Below are positions 1 to 10,413 of a stretch of DNA of 64,000 nt, one piece after another (positions within the stretch are counted from its first letter, which is position 1; the number at the start of each line of letters is the position of its first letter). Source of the DNA: Pomphorhynchus laevis. Its lineage: Eukaryota > Acanthocephala > Palaeacanthocephala > Echinorhynchida > Pomphorhynchidae. Below the pieces are notes generated by a model that did no database searches, was not told where the DNA came from, and saw only the letters and a program-made list of their open reading frames with translations. A program made the translations under genes and the position numbers. The stretch lies in assembly GCA_012934845.2 (NCBI GenBank), contig WNNJ02001520.1:1-64000 (forward strand). Direction: 5' to 3'.

Positions 1-74
1 GTTTAACACTTTCATTGAAAATATTTGGTGAGTCTTCGAATGACCCCAGAGCGCGGTTCAACCACAATTTACAA

Positions 75-263
<189 letters not shown>

Positions 264-720
264 ACGTCGACAAAGAGGTAAAATGTATTTTTACCCTTTT
301 CACCGATTACAATGTCAATGAACTTTAACTATGTACCGTATTGTTGACTTTAATCAAATCAATTTATTTTAAGATTATAATGAAGAGACAAAGTTGCATA
401 TTTGGTGGATAAGTAAATAGTATTCGCATACTCTAATTTCACCGTAACGCAACTAAATTACTGAAACAAAAGCTAATAGATAATATTTAAACCAGATTAC
501 TGAAACTAAAGCTAATAGATAATATTTATTTATTTTCATTGCAGTATGGCATTTGCATAATCACTACTTCAAACGGGAATATCATCTCTTGATAAAATAC
601 GATCGCTACTACTAGCGCTTTTGATCAAATGCGAGAACATATTTGGAATACCCTGCATCCAATAGGCTCTTCAACATTATTTGATACAATAGTGTTGTTG
701 TACAGTGCGTTTCACTAATA

Positions 721-2022
721 ATGCTTTCGAGATATTACGACGGTTTCATTAACTTTATTGATCATCCGGATGGTGTATTTTACCAAGGAGAAACTGTCAA
801 AATCGTGGCTCAGTTATCCACTAATTCATTATTCAATGTTAAATATGTGCATGTATATATAGTATGCCGTCTTTCTTATAAATTCAAGATAGTAAAAAGA
901 ATTCTAGCGGGCAACATAGTTCCAGTAGGCTACTTGATATATAACAAAAATAGCTGGACTATACCGGAATCCTGCTCGACAAAATATTCAACTAATGAGT
1001 GGGTATTAGCTAAAGGATCTGATGGAGTCATATTTCAATTACCATATGAACAGAAGATACCTAGCAATATACCGTCCACAATTTCGGAAGGACTTTTGCG
1101 CATCAGTTACAGTGTAAAAGTTTTAATACAGTCGTCACGAGGGCCACTGAAATTTTCGCGAGATTTTCGAATATACCGATTAGTGTCACCTTCATTACTT
1201 TTGCAACAACAACAGATGATTTCAGAGAGTAAAACAATTAGAAAAAGTAGATCATCAACAAGAAAAAACGTCACTAAAAAAACAACACGAGCATTAAAAA
1301 CAATTAAAAGTTGCGGTAGATCAAAAGGAAGAAAAGAAAGCAGTCAGCAATCGCTAATTAACACTTTCAACATAGATAATAACAGTGAAGACGTTGAATC
1401 CGTAAACATCAACGGCGATGAACACCCTTTACCAACAGAGAAACAAGCGTTCACTGATCTAACAACTTTATATTCTTGTGTGACCACTGATGTTGACAAT
1501 ATAACCTGGAGTCAACCTGTAAAATGCAGAATGTCTAAAAAAGTTTGTGTCCGTTTACAGTCACTCACATACGTGTGTCAATTGTACGACATTATTTATT
1601 TTGCAATTACTTCAGTAAATCCTTTAAACAAATTAATCTATTCAATAAAGATCAATCTAGTCCGCGAACATATTGTAAACAAAGTGAAATGCAAAAAATC
1701 TCTCGACAGAATTAGATTCAGAAATATAGCTCTAAACGACTCTCAGATATGCAGTTTCAAAAAACCAATCAATATCAGCAGTCCAACAACGAGCCAGACA
1801 AGTGCATACAAAAAGCAGCTGAATGTTGAGGTACGATATTGGATTGAAATGAAAGTCAGGCTGTCTAAGCTAAGAAGAACTGTACACGGTAAAATTGAGC
1901 TGTTCGTATGTAATCACAAGATTTTCAGCGATTCGAAACAGTTTCATGAAGAAACACAACAACAAGATCCCCAATCGCACATACATGAGCAGCAACATCG
2001 GCAAGAATACGAGGAAATATAG
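721..2022 (+). CDS. arrestin-fold (ARRDC-like) protein, intronless
   Basis: This is a 433-residue uninterrupted frame, far longer than any other in the window. Residues about 8-155 resemble an arrestin N domain: an early FYQGETV segment (arrestins typically have a PGE/GE turn followed by V), then alternating hydrophobic strands and a basic FSRDFRIYR end. Residues about 165-225 are a Lys/Arg/Ser/Gln-rich linker. Residues about 245-390 look like an arrestin C domain (strands around KVCVRLQSLTYVC and VRYWIEMKV). The C-terminus is Gln/His/Glu-rich. Alpha-arrestins are cytosolic or endosomal adaptors for ubiquitin ligases. I see no clear PPxY motif here, so that role is not shown. The ATG at 721 is the first in frame. 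It lies outside and upstream of the semaphorin gene, on the opposite strand. A retrocopy of a spliced gene is possible given the lack of introns. The family call rests on fold-pattern similarity only. Confidence 0.7.
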   Translation: MLSRYYDGFINFIDHPDGVFYQGETVKIVAQLSTNSLFNVKYVHVYIVCRLSYKFKIVKRILAGNIVPVGYLIYNKNSWTIPESCSTKYSTNEWVLAKGSDGVIFQLPYEQKIPSNIPSTISEGLLRISYSVKVLIQSSRGPLKFSRDFRIYRLVSPSLLLQQQQMISESKTIRKSRSSTRKNVTKKTTRALKTIKSCGRSKGRKESSQQSLINTFNIDNNSEDVESVNINGDEHPLPTEKQAFTDLTTLYSCVTTDVDNITWSQPVKCRMSKKVCVRLQSLTYVCQLYDIIYFAITSVNPLNKLIYSIKINLVREHIVNKVKCKKSLDRIRFRNIALNDSQICSFKKPINISSPTTSQTSAYKKQLNVEVRYWIEMKVRLSKLRRTVHGKIELFVCNHKIFSDSKQFHEETQQQDPQSHIHEQQHRQEYEEI

Positions 2023-2479
2023 AAGAACGACAATGATGAAGAAGGAAAATATCAAATTATATAGGTTGGTATCATCAAATCATGCCTATCTGCTTCTTCA
2101 TCAGAGTATTTTAATGACTCAAAGTACTTTAAATAATAAAGTGCGACAATGCATACAACCAACATGCTACAATTGATACTAATTGTGAACAGTGAGCAAT
2201 TATTAATATTCGTTTCTCGTTTTAAAATTGTATGTTGTAATATGTTTTGCAATAAGGTATATTAATGTCAACAAGATATTAATATATTAATGTCAATATT
2301 GTGTCAATATTAGTGAAATAGTTTAATATTTTCAAATTTAATTTTTGTTTAAAAATTATATCTTAGTAATTTTTATATTTATATGCTTTAACCTATAATG
2401 AAATAATTCAAAATCGAATACTTCAAGGTCTTACTTAAAAACGAACTTCCATACATATTTTACAACAATCTACTCATTT

Positions 2480-3285
2480 TTCATTTTGGTGTTTTCAAAT
2501 TTTCATTTATTGAATAGCATTATTTCATTTTTTCGAAATGCAACTACATCGTTTATCGACAAGTCAATGCTCATTTGTATATGTCATTTGTGTATGTTCA
2601 TATCTAGTGTATATCTAGATATGAACATTAAATTAACATCAATTAAAACTACTATTAATTTATATCGTAAAGATGACATTTAAATTTACAGGAAACATAT
2701 TTTTGCATGAGCATTCATGCATACCATATAATATAAAATATAATACATTAAATAATGAAATTTTAAGAATAGCAACAATATGTAATGATATTGGCTGTCT
2801 TCGAAATCATTTAAATAATTTAATAGATACATATTTTAAACTGGGTTACTATAAAAATACCACCAATCAGAAAATAGTAAAATATATAAATCAACATAAT
2901 AATATAAAGAATAAATTTAAACTCTTAAGTGGCAAATTTTTATGGATGGATAATAATATACTTTGTATTAGAATAAGATACCATAAAATCAAATTTTATC
3001 AGAGGAAATACGTCATTAACGCGTATTTGGCCCCGCTGTTGTGTCGGGTCGAAGAATTATGGTCCGAAACCTGATAGCATAGCAGTTCCTCCTGTTGACC
3101 TCTAATTCTTATTCTGATACAACGTCTGTTATTTATTAGTCAATTCATAAAAATGACTTTTTAAATTTCAATTTTAAATTTTAACTTAATATAAATCATA
3201 TAAAATCTTGTATAATTTTAAATTAGCATTATTATGTTTTAATTTTATAATTATATTAAATAAGAAGACTCAGTTACCTGATATG
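2480..3285 (+). mobile_element. 3' portion of Naiad-like PLE
   Basis: The conceptual peptide contains NIKLTSIKTTINLYRKDDI and the following thumb-like region, matching the C-terminal RT part of the element at 5.9-9.0 kb. It continues into the conserved non-coding tail (AGAGGAAATACG, then GTCTGTTATTTATTAGTC, then an AT-rich stretch ending GACTCAGTTA). The 5' part is missing, and a frame break at about 2,670 separates the two reading frames. Confidence 0.75.
3001..3103 (+). ncRNA. permuted hammerhead-like motif in PLE tail (decayed)
   Basis: The order is 5' stem II strand (3029-3034), 5' stem IV (from 3035), cleavage strand GGGTC (3046-3050) with stem I strand after it, GAAACC (3066-3071), 3' stem IV (CATAGCAG 3078-3085), then TTCCTC-CTGTTGA. 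Stem III is ACC/GGT. Stem II and stem I each carry mismatches and one core base differs from CTGATGA, so this copy is probably inactive. The outer pair AGAGG/CCTCT (3001-3005 with 3099-3103) and a hairpin with a compensatory change (ATACG/CGTAT) are present. Confidence 0.6.
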
Positions 3286-3289
3286 ATTA

Positions 3290-3850
3290 TATGGATACAT
3301 AAGACATGTATGCATTCCATATCTTTCACATATTTAGATCCCCGTTGCCTCAATGTATAACTCAGCGAGTACTGGTGCAAGAGGATTACTACCCATCGGC
3401 AAATGGTCTACCTTCTCTCACATTGTATTTTCAAACATAAAATTAATGTTTGCAGTTTTTAGTTTTAGCAAATTTCACAATCCTCAACAGTTAAATTTTT
3501 TCCAAGCTCATTATAAATAAGTAACTCAATGCTAACATAATATCCCCTACCGATGGAACATTTGTAGAACATTTTGTAATTTTATAACTACATTAAATAC
3601 GTAGACTCAGTTAGCTGATTTAATTTGTAAAAATAGGTAATGATATAGCATTCATCGATATCACTATCTTATCAGAAATGCCAAAATTCCATAACAGTCT
3701 TGCAGACTGCATCAATCCTTCACAAAAGAATATTTTCCATAAGTGCGTTAGCAATGTACTGCGTATTTGGATAATTTTCTGAAGATGCTAACAGAAGTAG
3801 TTAGCAAAACATCAATAATAATTTTGTCTTTCCTTTGATCCAGCTCCAAT
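3290..3850 (-). pseudogene. PLE reverse-transcriptase remnant
   Basis: Reverse translation around 3,350-3,421 gives LPMGSNPLAPVLAELYIEA, the (M)G-x-LAP-x-LA region of PLE-type reverse transcriptases. Stops and frameshifts surround it. The TTTGATCCAGCTCC segment at 3,835-3,850 recurs near 13,710 and 13,810, so the same element family is involved there. The 3,290 boundary is the end of the previous PLE tail; the other boundary is not defined. Confidence 0.55.
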
Positions 3851-5110
3851 AATTATTTATTAATATTGGATTAGTATCAACTATTTAAAAAAGTACTACT
3901 TACTTTTCATTGATTTGTCGGACATAATGTACAGGCTATGTATTTTTGGCGGTAGTATATACATAAAGAAGGCTTGGAATATTCATTTTATTGTAGATTG
4001 GAAAATTATCATTTTTATGAGCTGAAGCCTTTCCGTTTGTTCTCACTTTTCTCAAAAGTCAAAGAAACTTACTCTTTCAGTTATTTAATAAAGGAAATGA
4101 TATGATACAATTTGTAAGCGCATTATAAGTAGCGGATATCCTGCTTAGGCTTTTAAAAAATTATATTGAATGGAAGCAACGGGAGGACTAAACTAGAAGC
4201 TTTTCAACTTTAGATATATGTATTTATATAATATATTGATGCTTGATAGAATGGTAAAATAATGAAACATCAAATGTCACAGAAATATTAATAAAAAACG
4301 TATTTGTCTATAACACAAAAATACTAAAAATAAAAATACATTTAAACGCGGAGATTACAACGAGTATTGTATCGTTTAAAAAAAGCAGTTAGAAGACTGC
4401 AGATAGATATACATAGATTAACATGGGCAGTGATTATCAAAAAGGATTAAATAACATTAAGTTAGGAAAGGATCGACTCCGGCGCCATTATAGAATAAAC
4501 TTTAAATATGTTAATCATAACATAGGCGTCAATAAGAGTAAAATCACTTCTATAGAAAATAACATTTTAGAACGAAAAATACAAGCATTTTAATGCATAT
4601 AAATAAATAAAAATACATTCATTGCAAAAACAAAACTGATATTGATTTAATAACAAATGTTTCAGAATAGAATTTTCCCCTTCGATTTACTTTATTGCTT
4701 CTTAAATAAATTTTATTTTAGTTACGCTTATTCTTTAAATAATAATTATTTTGTAAATCATTCATTATTATTTGATTATTGAAAAAGTCCATGCCCTGAT
4801 GATGATATCAGTCAGCTGCTAAAAATGCTCTACTTATTTTTATTATTAAGATTAATTATTTCACTTTCTTTTGTTCAATCAATATCAACATATGTATTAA
4901 TCGTTATTAGAAATAATAGTTATAATTTAAATAATTATGGTCATTCGTATTTGTTTAATTTGGGTTTTTAAGTATGAGTCATGAATGGCTTAATGCTCAA
5001 TAAAACATTTAACAGGTATTTTATTTGAGTGTTCAATAATAAAGAAGCATCGCGGTAATCAACATACAAAATGGCCGTAATTGTTTAATTATAATCTTAC
5101 CATTTATATC
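3850..5110. other. AT-rich intergenic DNA, no gene seen
   Basis: No long frame, exon with good splice sites or structured repeat was recognised. A segment at 4,798-4,835 (CTGATGATGATATCAGTCAG) resembles transposon-derived sequence but could not be assigned. Confidence 0.4.
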
Positions 5111-5114
5111 TTAT

Positions 5115-5480
5115 GAATCAAAATCGGCTAACGGAGTCTACGTATTTTATACTATATATAAATTAAAAATAAGGATATATAATTATAGATAATAAATTTT
5201 ATATACGATTTTTTACAATTAATATTTATAAAACAATAAAATTTATTATTAAAATTTAAAATGAAAAAAAAAATTTATGAATTGACTAATAAATAACAGA
5301 TTATGTATCAAAATAAGGATTATATGTAATCAGGAGGAACTGTTATGTAATCAAGTTTCTTCACCCTATTCTTCGACCCAAATAGCAGATGGGTCAAATA
5401 CGTGCTAATAGCCTATTTCTTCTTATAAAATTTGATTATTTAATGTACCTTATATTAATCCAAATCATATCGTTCATTAT
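5115..5480 (-). mobile_element. solo tail of Naiad-like PLE
   Basis: Starts with the conserved terminus (GCTAACGGAGTCTACGTATTT on the plus strand) and runs through the AT-rich spacer and the structured block. A decayed copy of the permuted hammerhead block lies at 5322-5435. No coding part is attached. Confidence 0.65.
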
Positions 5481-6145
5481 CCATAAAAAATTTCGCTCAA
5501 TAGTTTAAATAAATTTTTAAAAATATTTTGTTGCTCTTTCTATAGTCAAATTATAAGAAATAAATTGCATTAAACTTTCTTGAAAATTAGCAGAAAAATA
5601 GTCGTATCAATAATACATAGTTTCAGTATTTCGGACATTGGTTATATTACTGGAGAAACAAAGTCCACATGTCGATATTAACTTGTAAGCAGAACAGATC
5701 AGATAAAGTGGTCGTATTCCGAAAATTCAATTATACAAATAGAAATTAAATTTCTCTATAAAATAGATTAAAAGAAAAATAAGCAAAAAATAAAGTTACG
5801 CCGATTGACTAGATGTGCATTTTTGCTAAAAACATAAAGAGATGCAATGTACACAATGGAATTATAAAGTAAGCCAGCAAATTAACATGAAAAAAATGTA
5901 ACAAAATTAACTGTAAAGCGTTATTAGGATCAATTCAAATCAGCTAACTGAGTCTACGTATTTAATATAATTATAAAATAAACAAAACATAATAATGCTA
6001 AATCAAAATTTAATAATTAAATAATAAAATTAATAATTGTTTTAAGATTCTTTATAATTTAAATCAAGTTAAAAAATGAAATTTAAAATAAAAGTCATTT
6101 TTATAAATTGAATAATAAATAACACGTTGTATCAGAATAAGAATT

Positions 6146-6248
6146 AAAGGTCATTAGGAGGAACTGCTATGCTATCAGGTTTCGGACCCTAACTCCTCTA
6201 CCCAACATAGCAGCGGGGCCAAATACATGCTAATGATGTATTTCCTCT
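6146..6248 (-). ncRNA. permuted hammerhead-like motif in PLE tail
   Basis: On the minus strand: GGCCCC, GCTGCTATG, GGGTA then GAGGA, GGGTCC, GAAACC, CATAGCAG, TCCTC, CTAATGA. Stem IV (GCTGCTATG/CATAGCAG..), stem I (GAGGA/TCCTC) and stem III (GGT/ACC) pair; stem II has one mismatch. The core strand has CTAATGA instead of CTGATGA, so catalysis is doubtful. This copy is the one physically attached to RT coding sequence. Confidence 0.65.
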
Positions 6249-6514
6249 GATAAAACTATCTAGTATCTCATTCTAATACAGTATATTATTTATTATCCAT
6301 CCATAAAAATTTGCCACTTAAGAGTTTAAATTTATTCTTTATATTATTGTGTTGATTTATATATTTTACTATTTTCTGCTTGATGTTATTTTTATAGTAA
6401 CCTAGTTTAAAATATGTATCTATTAAATTATTTAAATGATTTTGAAGAAAGCCAATATCATTACATATTGTTGCAATTCTTAAAATTTCATTATTTAATG
6501 TATTATATTTTATA

Positions 6515-6968
6515 TTATATGGTATGCATGAATGCTAATGCAAATATGTTTCTTGTAAATTTAAGTATGTCATCTTTACGATATAAATTAATAGTAGTTT
6601 TAGTTAATGTTAATTTAATGTTCATATCTAGATATACACCTTCTTTATCATTAATATTGGTTTTGTTAAGAATAAGGCTTTCTGGATAAATGTGCTCACT
6701 AATTGAATAAAAATTATTAGAATTAAATACACATATATCATCAATGTATCGAAACATATTTCATATATTTGTATTGTTTAGATTTAGTTTTTACACAGTT
6801 ATGAACAAATTCATATTCTATAAAGCTTAAAAACAAGTCAGCTATAATTGGGCTACTATTACCACCCATTGGAACACCTTTTACTTGTCTAAATATAGAT
6901 GTCCCTACTTTTAAATAATTTTGATTTATCAAAATATTTAAGGATTCTATTAATTCAATTTTATCCAT
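6515..6968 (-). pseudogene. PLE reverse transcriptase, palm (frameshifted)
   Basis: Two overlapping frames. 6968-6741 carries KGVPMGGNSSPIIADLFLSF (motif B). 6757-6515 carries MFRYIDDICVFN (YIDD, the catalytic motif C) and DMNIKLTLTKTTINLYRK. A frameshift between them near 6,750 breaks the gene. The YIDD Asp pair is intact. Confidence 0.8.
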
Positions 6969-7119
6969 ATATTTATATTTATTTGATGGTTTAATTTTTG
7001 CTAGATAGGCGTTATAATTATTATAACATATATATGTATATCTTTTTCCGAATATAAGATTAATTAATTTTACTAACGCTTCTTTTATATCTACTAAATC
7101 TAGATTAGTATAAAACGTA

Positions 7120-7677
7120 CTAAAATCGTGTATTTATATTTTGAAAATTTATTCTTTTTGTCTGTTCTAAAAATTCTTTTGTAGAATTAATACTGAAATA
7201 GTGTTTTATACCAGTATTAATTTCGATTACCTTGCAATATTTTTTAAAGTGTGCTTTAATTACTTTAAGTATTTGATTCATATAGACAGAAAGTGGTTTT
7301 AATGTACATTTAAACGCACTATATATGAACCTTGGTTTTATTGGATTTTTATGTAATTTTGGATTCCAATATAATATAGGTATAGTTTTATTATCTGATT
7401 CAACCTTTATACCCTTTTTATCCATTATAGAACAGTGACTTGTAATAATTGTTTCTAAACTCAACTCACTACGTTCATATGTTGGATTTACAGTTAAGTC
7501 ATTAGAATTAACCTCTTTCACTAGTATATCATAATAAAGCTTTTTGCATATGAAGACAAAGTTATTACTAGCTTTGTCAATAGCTGTTATTATATAGTTA
7601 TTCTTTAATTTAGTAAGTTCTTTATACATATCTTTATTAATTTTATCTTTCCTTTTATAATTGTTTGTTATTTTCAT
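7120..7677 (-). CDS. PLE reverse transcriptase, fingers (fragment)
   Basis: Contains IITAIDKASNNFVFICKK, corresponding to the DKG-x-x-VV motif of PLE RTs, and YWNPKLHKNPIKPRFIYSAF, corresponding to the PK-x-HK-x-P-x-RP motif. The frame ends just before motif A (FYTNLDL, read in another frame at about 7,115-7,090), so a frameshift lies near 7,120. Confidence 0.8.
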   Translation of the reverse strand: MKITNNYKRKDKINKDMYKELTKLKNNYIITAIDKASNNFVFICKKLYYDILVKEVNSNDLTVNPTYERSELSLETIITSHCSIMDKKGIKVESDNKTIPILYWNPKLHKNPIKPRFIYSAFKCTLKPLSVYMNQILKVIKAHFKKYCKVIEINTGIKHYFSINSTKEFLEQTKRINFQNINTRF

Positions 7678-7823
7678 TTTATTTTTAATTTTATCAAATA
7701 TATAATCTTTCCAAATTTTTATCTTAGATATATTCGAGCTTTCACTATTAATCAGCTTACTAAAGTAATCATTTAAGTTATTATATAACGAATTGTAAAT
7801 TTTATTTTTGTCATTGTTATTAT

Positions 7824-8384
7824 TTAATCTATATACCCTTTTGATAGCAGATTTCTTAATTCACAATTTTCAATTAATTCTAGATTATGGGTACATATAT
7901 GTTCATTTATTTTATCAAAACTAAGACTTTTACAATCGCATTCTGTTTCCATTATGTTTCTAATATTATCGTTACATATTGATTTTAATTCTTTATTATA
8001 ATTACAAATTTTTCGTCCTAATGGTGGTAGGAGTTTATACCTTATTTTAGGAATATATTTACTTAAATCTGACCCTATTATTTCTTTACTTTTAGAATTA
8101 TTTAAAAGTACGGCTATATTTATGTTATCTATACATTTATTAATGAAGTTTATGGTTAATGTATATTTTCTATTGTTATTATTAACATTTATTGTACGAT
8201 TATAGTATTTTGTATTACAATAACTGTCTATTATACAACTTAGCCTATCATAGTCGTTAATTAATTTTTGATTTATTGAACATATGATATCTTTAGAAAA
8301 ACTTCTTATATTTACATAAAGATCTTTTAGCTTATTATCACTTAAAAGTTGTTTTAATATTTCTAATTGTTCATTTATATACAT
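7824..8384 (-). CDS. PLE N-terminal RT extension (fragment)
   Basis: A 186-residue frame with the patterns LLPPLGRKICNYNKEL and CDCKSLSFDKINEHICTHNL followed by LRNLLSKG. These match the conserved region just upstream of the RT in PLE-type proteins (C-x-C, then H, then LR-x-LL-x-KG). It is broken from the RT frame downstream (7677-7120) by stops. Confidence 0.75.
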   Translation of the reverse strand: MYINEQLEILKQLLSDNKLKDLYVNIRSFSKDIICSINQKLINDYDRLSCIIDSYCNTKYYNRTINVNNNNRKYTLTINFINKCIDNINIAVLLNNSKSKEIIGSDLSKYIPKIRYKLLPPLGRKICNYNKELKSICNDNIRNIMETECDCKSLSFDKINEHICTHNLELIENCELRNLLSKGYID

Positions 8385-8555
8385 ATCTTTTTTAATATTT
8401 TTAACTCTATTTTTCTTATTCCTTTTATCACCATGACTTCTTGGTTTGCGTTTAACCGGATTATTATAATATAGTAGTATATTATAATACTACTATATTA
8501 TAATATAGTAGTATTATACTACTTTTGCCAATTCCTTGTACCACGTAATTCAATC

Positions 8556-9011
8556 CTAATGGGTACATGGAATTAAGCGTTTTAATCCAAAAATCTTCTT
8601 TTCTAATAGTTTTTGATTTAATATTGATATGTTTTCTTCGATAATATGTTCTAAAATAAATAATTTACAGTTTTTAATATCATGTCCTATTAATCTCATA
8701 TGTTTATGAAATATAGTTTGACTATTATGCTGTATATTATATATGTGTTGCCTAAACCTAGTTTTTAACATTTGATATGTTTTTCCTATATATTGCAATC
8801 CACATGTACATTGTATAAGATACACTACACCTGCGGTATTGCAGTTACAATTATTATTAATATTTAATGAAAAACATTTGTTTGTCGTATTATTTACAAT
8901 ACAATTATTATTTATAACATCACAAACTATAAAAAATTTTCTGTTACATTTAAAAGATCTAAAATTGAAATCATTAGTACTTACGTATTTTTCCAATATT
9001 GTTGAGTACAT
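8556..9011 (-). CDS. GIY-YIG endonuclease domain of PLE (fragment)
   Basis: A 151-residue frame. Residues about 58-75 read GVVYLIQCTCGLQYIGKT, the GIY-YIG signature, followed by Arg and His (TRFRQH) at the expected spacing of the catalytic module. A Cys cluster precedes it (CNCN), as is usual for PLE nucleases. The nuclease nicks target DNA for target-primed reverse transcription. It lies upstream of the RT in the same orientation. The upstream start is unclear because the ORF may originally have been one long polyprotein. Confidence 0.85.
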   Translation of the reverse strand: MYSTILEKYVSTNDFNFRSFKCNRKFFIVCDVINNNCIVNNTTNKCFSLNINNNCNCNTAGVVYLIQCTCGLQYIGKTYQMLKTRFRQHIYNIQHNSQTIFHKHMRLIGHDIKNCKLFILEHIIEENISILNQKLLEKKIFGLKRLIPCTH

Positions 9012-9059
9012 GTAACTTTTAAGTCATAATTTTTAGCGTTGCTTTTTCGGTGTCGCCAC

Positions 9060-9240
9060 CTAGTTTAGTTGACTCAGACTAAACTTACAACGGGCCATCC
9101 AGCAGCATCTGACAGGGGGCTGCCCTGCTTAAGGCGGTTGCAGGCTGGAACAAGATCTATAAAGATCTACCACCTTCACTCCACGCGCTACACGACCTAG
9201 CTATTGATCATTGCTTAATCTCTTAAGCGTGATCACGTGA
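9060..9240. other. GC-richer block next to PLE 5' side
   Basis: A local rise in G+C (GGGGGCTGCCCTGC, GGCGGTTGCAGGCTGG) just upstream of the GIY-YIG frame. It could be the promoter or 5' leader of the PLE. No ribozyme core or gene was recognised. Confidence 0.35.
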
Positions 9241-9574
9241 AGCAGTTTACATTTTAAAATGTAAACACCTTGGAATGAAAACTTCTCCCTTTTTTGAGAA
9301 TTAATAATTCATGCTTGTTTGAAAATAAGAAAAAATAATAATAAAGTCGTAACCAATAATACATAGTTTCAGTTACATTTTATTTTATACTTTATTAAGA
9401 AACCAACAAAACATAAATTAAACAAAACTAGAAAATACATTACAATTCCAAAATATTTGGTATTAATCGCATTTATTATAAGCTTTATACTCAAGTATAA
9501 AACTGCATATTATTTTTTGCTCTCAAATATTATTAATTTTTGCTTAAATCACTAAATACTCTTGTCATAGAAAT

Positions 9575-9785
9575 CAATTTAGCTGAGTTTACGTTTTTAA
9601 TATAATTATAAAATAAATAAAAATAAACAAATAAAAATAATGTTAAATCAATAAATCAAATTTGTAATTATTAGTTTATAAATAATTATACATAATTGTT
9701 ATAAGATTTGTTATAACTTATATTAAATTAAAATAAATAATTGAAATTTAAAATAAAATTCAATATTTATGAATTGACTAACATC
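9575..9785 (-). mobile_element. truncated Naiad-like PLE tail
   Basis: Plus-strand TTTAGCTGAGTTTACGTTTTT followed by the same AT-rich spacer (ATTGAAATTTAAAATAAAAT) and TATGAATTGACTAA, then it stops before the structured block. Confidence 0.6.
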
Positions 9786-10371
9786 TGCTGTCATTTAAAT
9801 CATTAGTTAAACATATCAACAAAGAATTGAATGACAATCAAAACTATAACATAATTCCCACTATTATACTGTCTTGATTTTGAATTATTGAGTGCTTGTC
9901 TCTGATAATAAGAGAACACTTATAACTGTCTATCGTATCTATTCACGGTAGTTTATAAAAATAATTATGCTAATTTATTAATTAAGATAATGTTTAACTT
10001 AGTTTAATTTCTGAATTAGGATAATTTAGAAATTAGTAAATTATAAATTAGATAATTTATAAATTTTTTCATAGTAATTTATATTTATAAAACAACGAAT
10101 TTATCGTATGTTTGAGTTAATAAAAATTTGACACAAATCAAAACTTTAAAATAATAACAATTGTCAATTTTTATTAAAATTACAAATTATATTAATACTG
10201 TACAATCAGGCTGTGAATTATGTAAACGAACAATGAAAATCAATAGTAAAAACGAGAAGTATCATTTAATTCAAATTAATAATATAAAGTTAATAAAGCT
10301 GAAGGTCATTCGTGTGATTAGATATAGCAGATGACTTTTTGGAGAATAAACGATGGATAAATTTCGCTGAT

Positions 10372-10413
10372 TTAGTATGCATTCTTCATGCTGCCTTTAA
10401 CACATTTTCTTCC
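10372..10413 (-). CDS. semaphorin last coding exon (probable)
   Basis: gttttcag|GGAAGA, then GRKCVKGSMKNAY and TAA at 10,374-10,372. A basic C-terminal tail is common in secreted semaphorins. It rests on splice signal and phase only. Confidence 0.5.
   Translation of the reverse strand, partial: GRKCVKGSMKNAY

Larger units (their letters stand above)
5937..9011 (-). mobile_element. Penelope-like element with N-terminal GIY-YIG (Naiad-like)
   Basis: On the minus strand the order is GIY-YIG nuclease (9011-8556), N-terminal extension (8384-7824), RT fingers (7677-7120), RT palm (about 7,120-6,520) and a structured tail ending at the conserved terminus near 5,937. Canonical PLEs have the nuclease C-terminal; N-terminal placement is known from Naiad and Chlamys PLEs. 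Frameshifts and stops separate the blocks, so the copy is dead. A small palindrome of TAGTAGTAT type sits between nuclease and RT (8,465-8,525). The 5' boundary is uncertain: a GC-richer stretch at 9,060-9,240 may be the element's start. Confidence 0.8.

Noticed and set aside
3001-3103. Type II canonical hammerhead reading of PLE tails (AGAG-GAAA with CTGATGA-CCTCT)
   Set aside because: Stem I would be badly mismatched. The permuted reading pairs all stems in the consensus and uses a proper GUC site.
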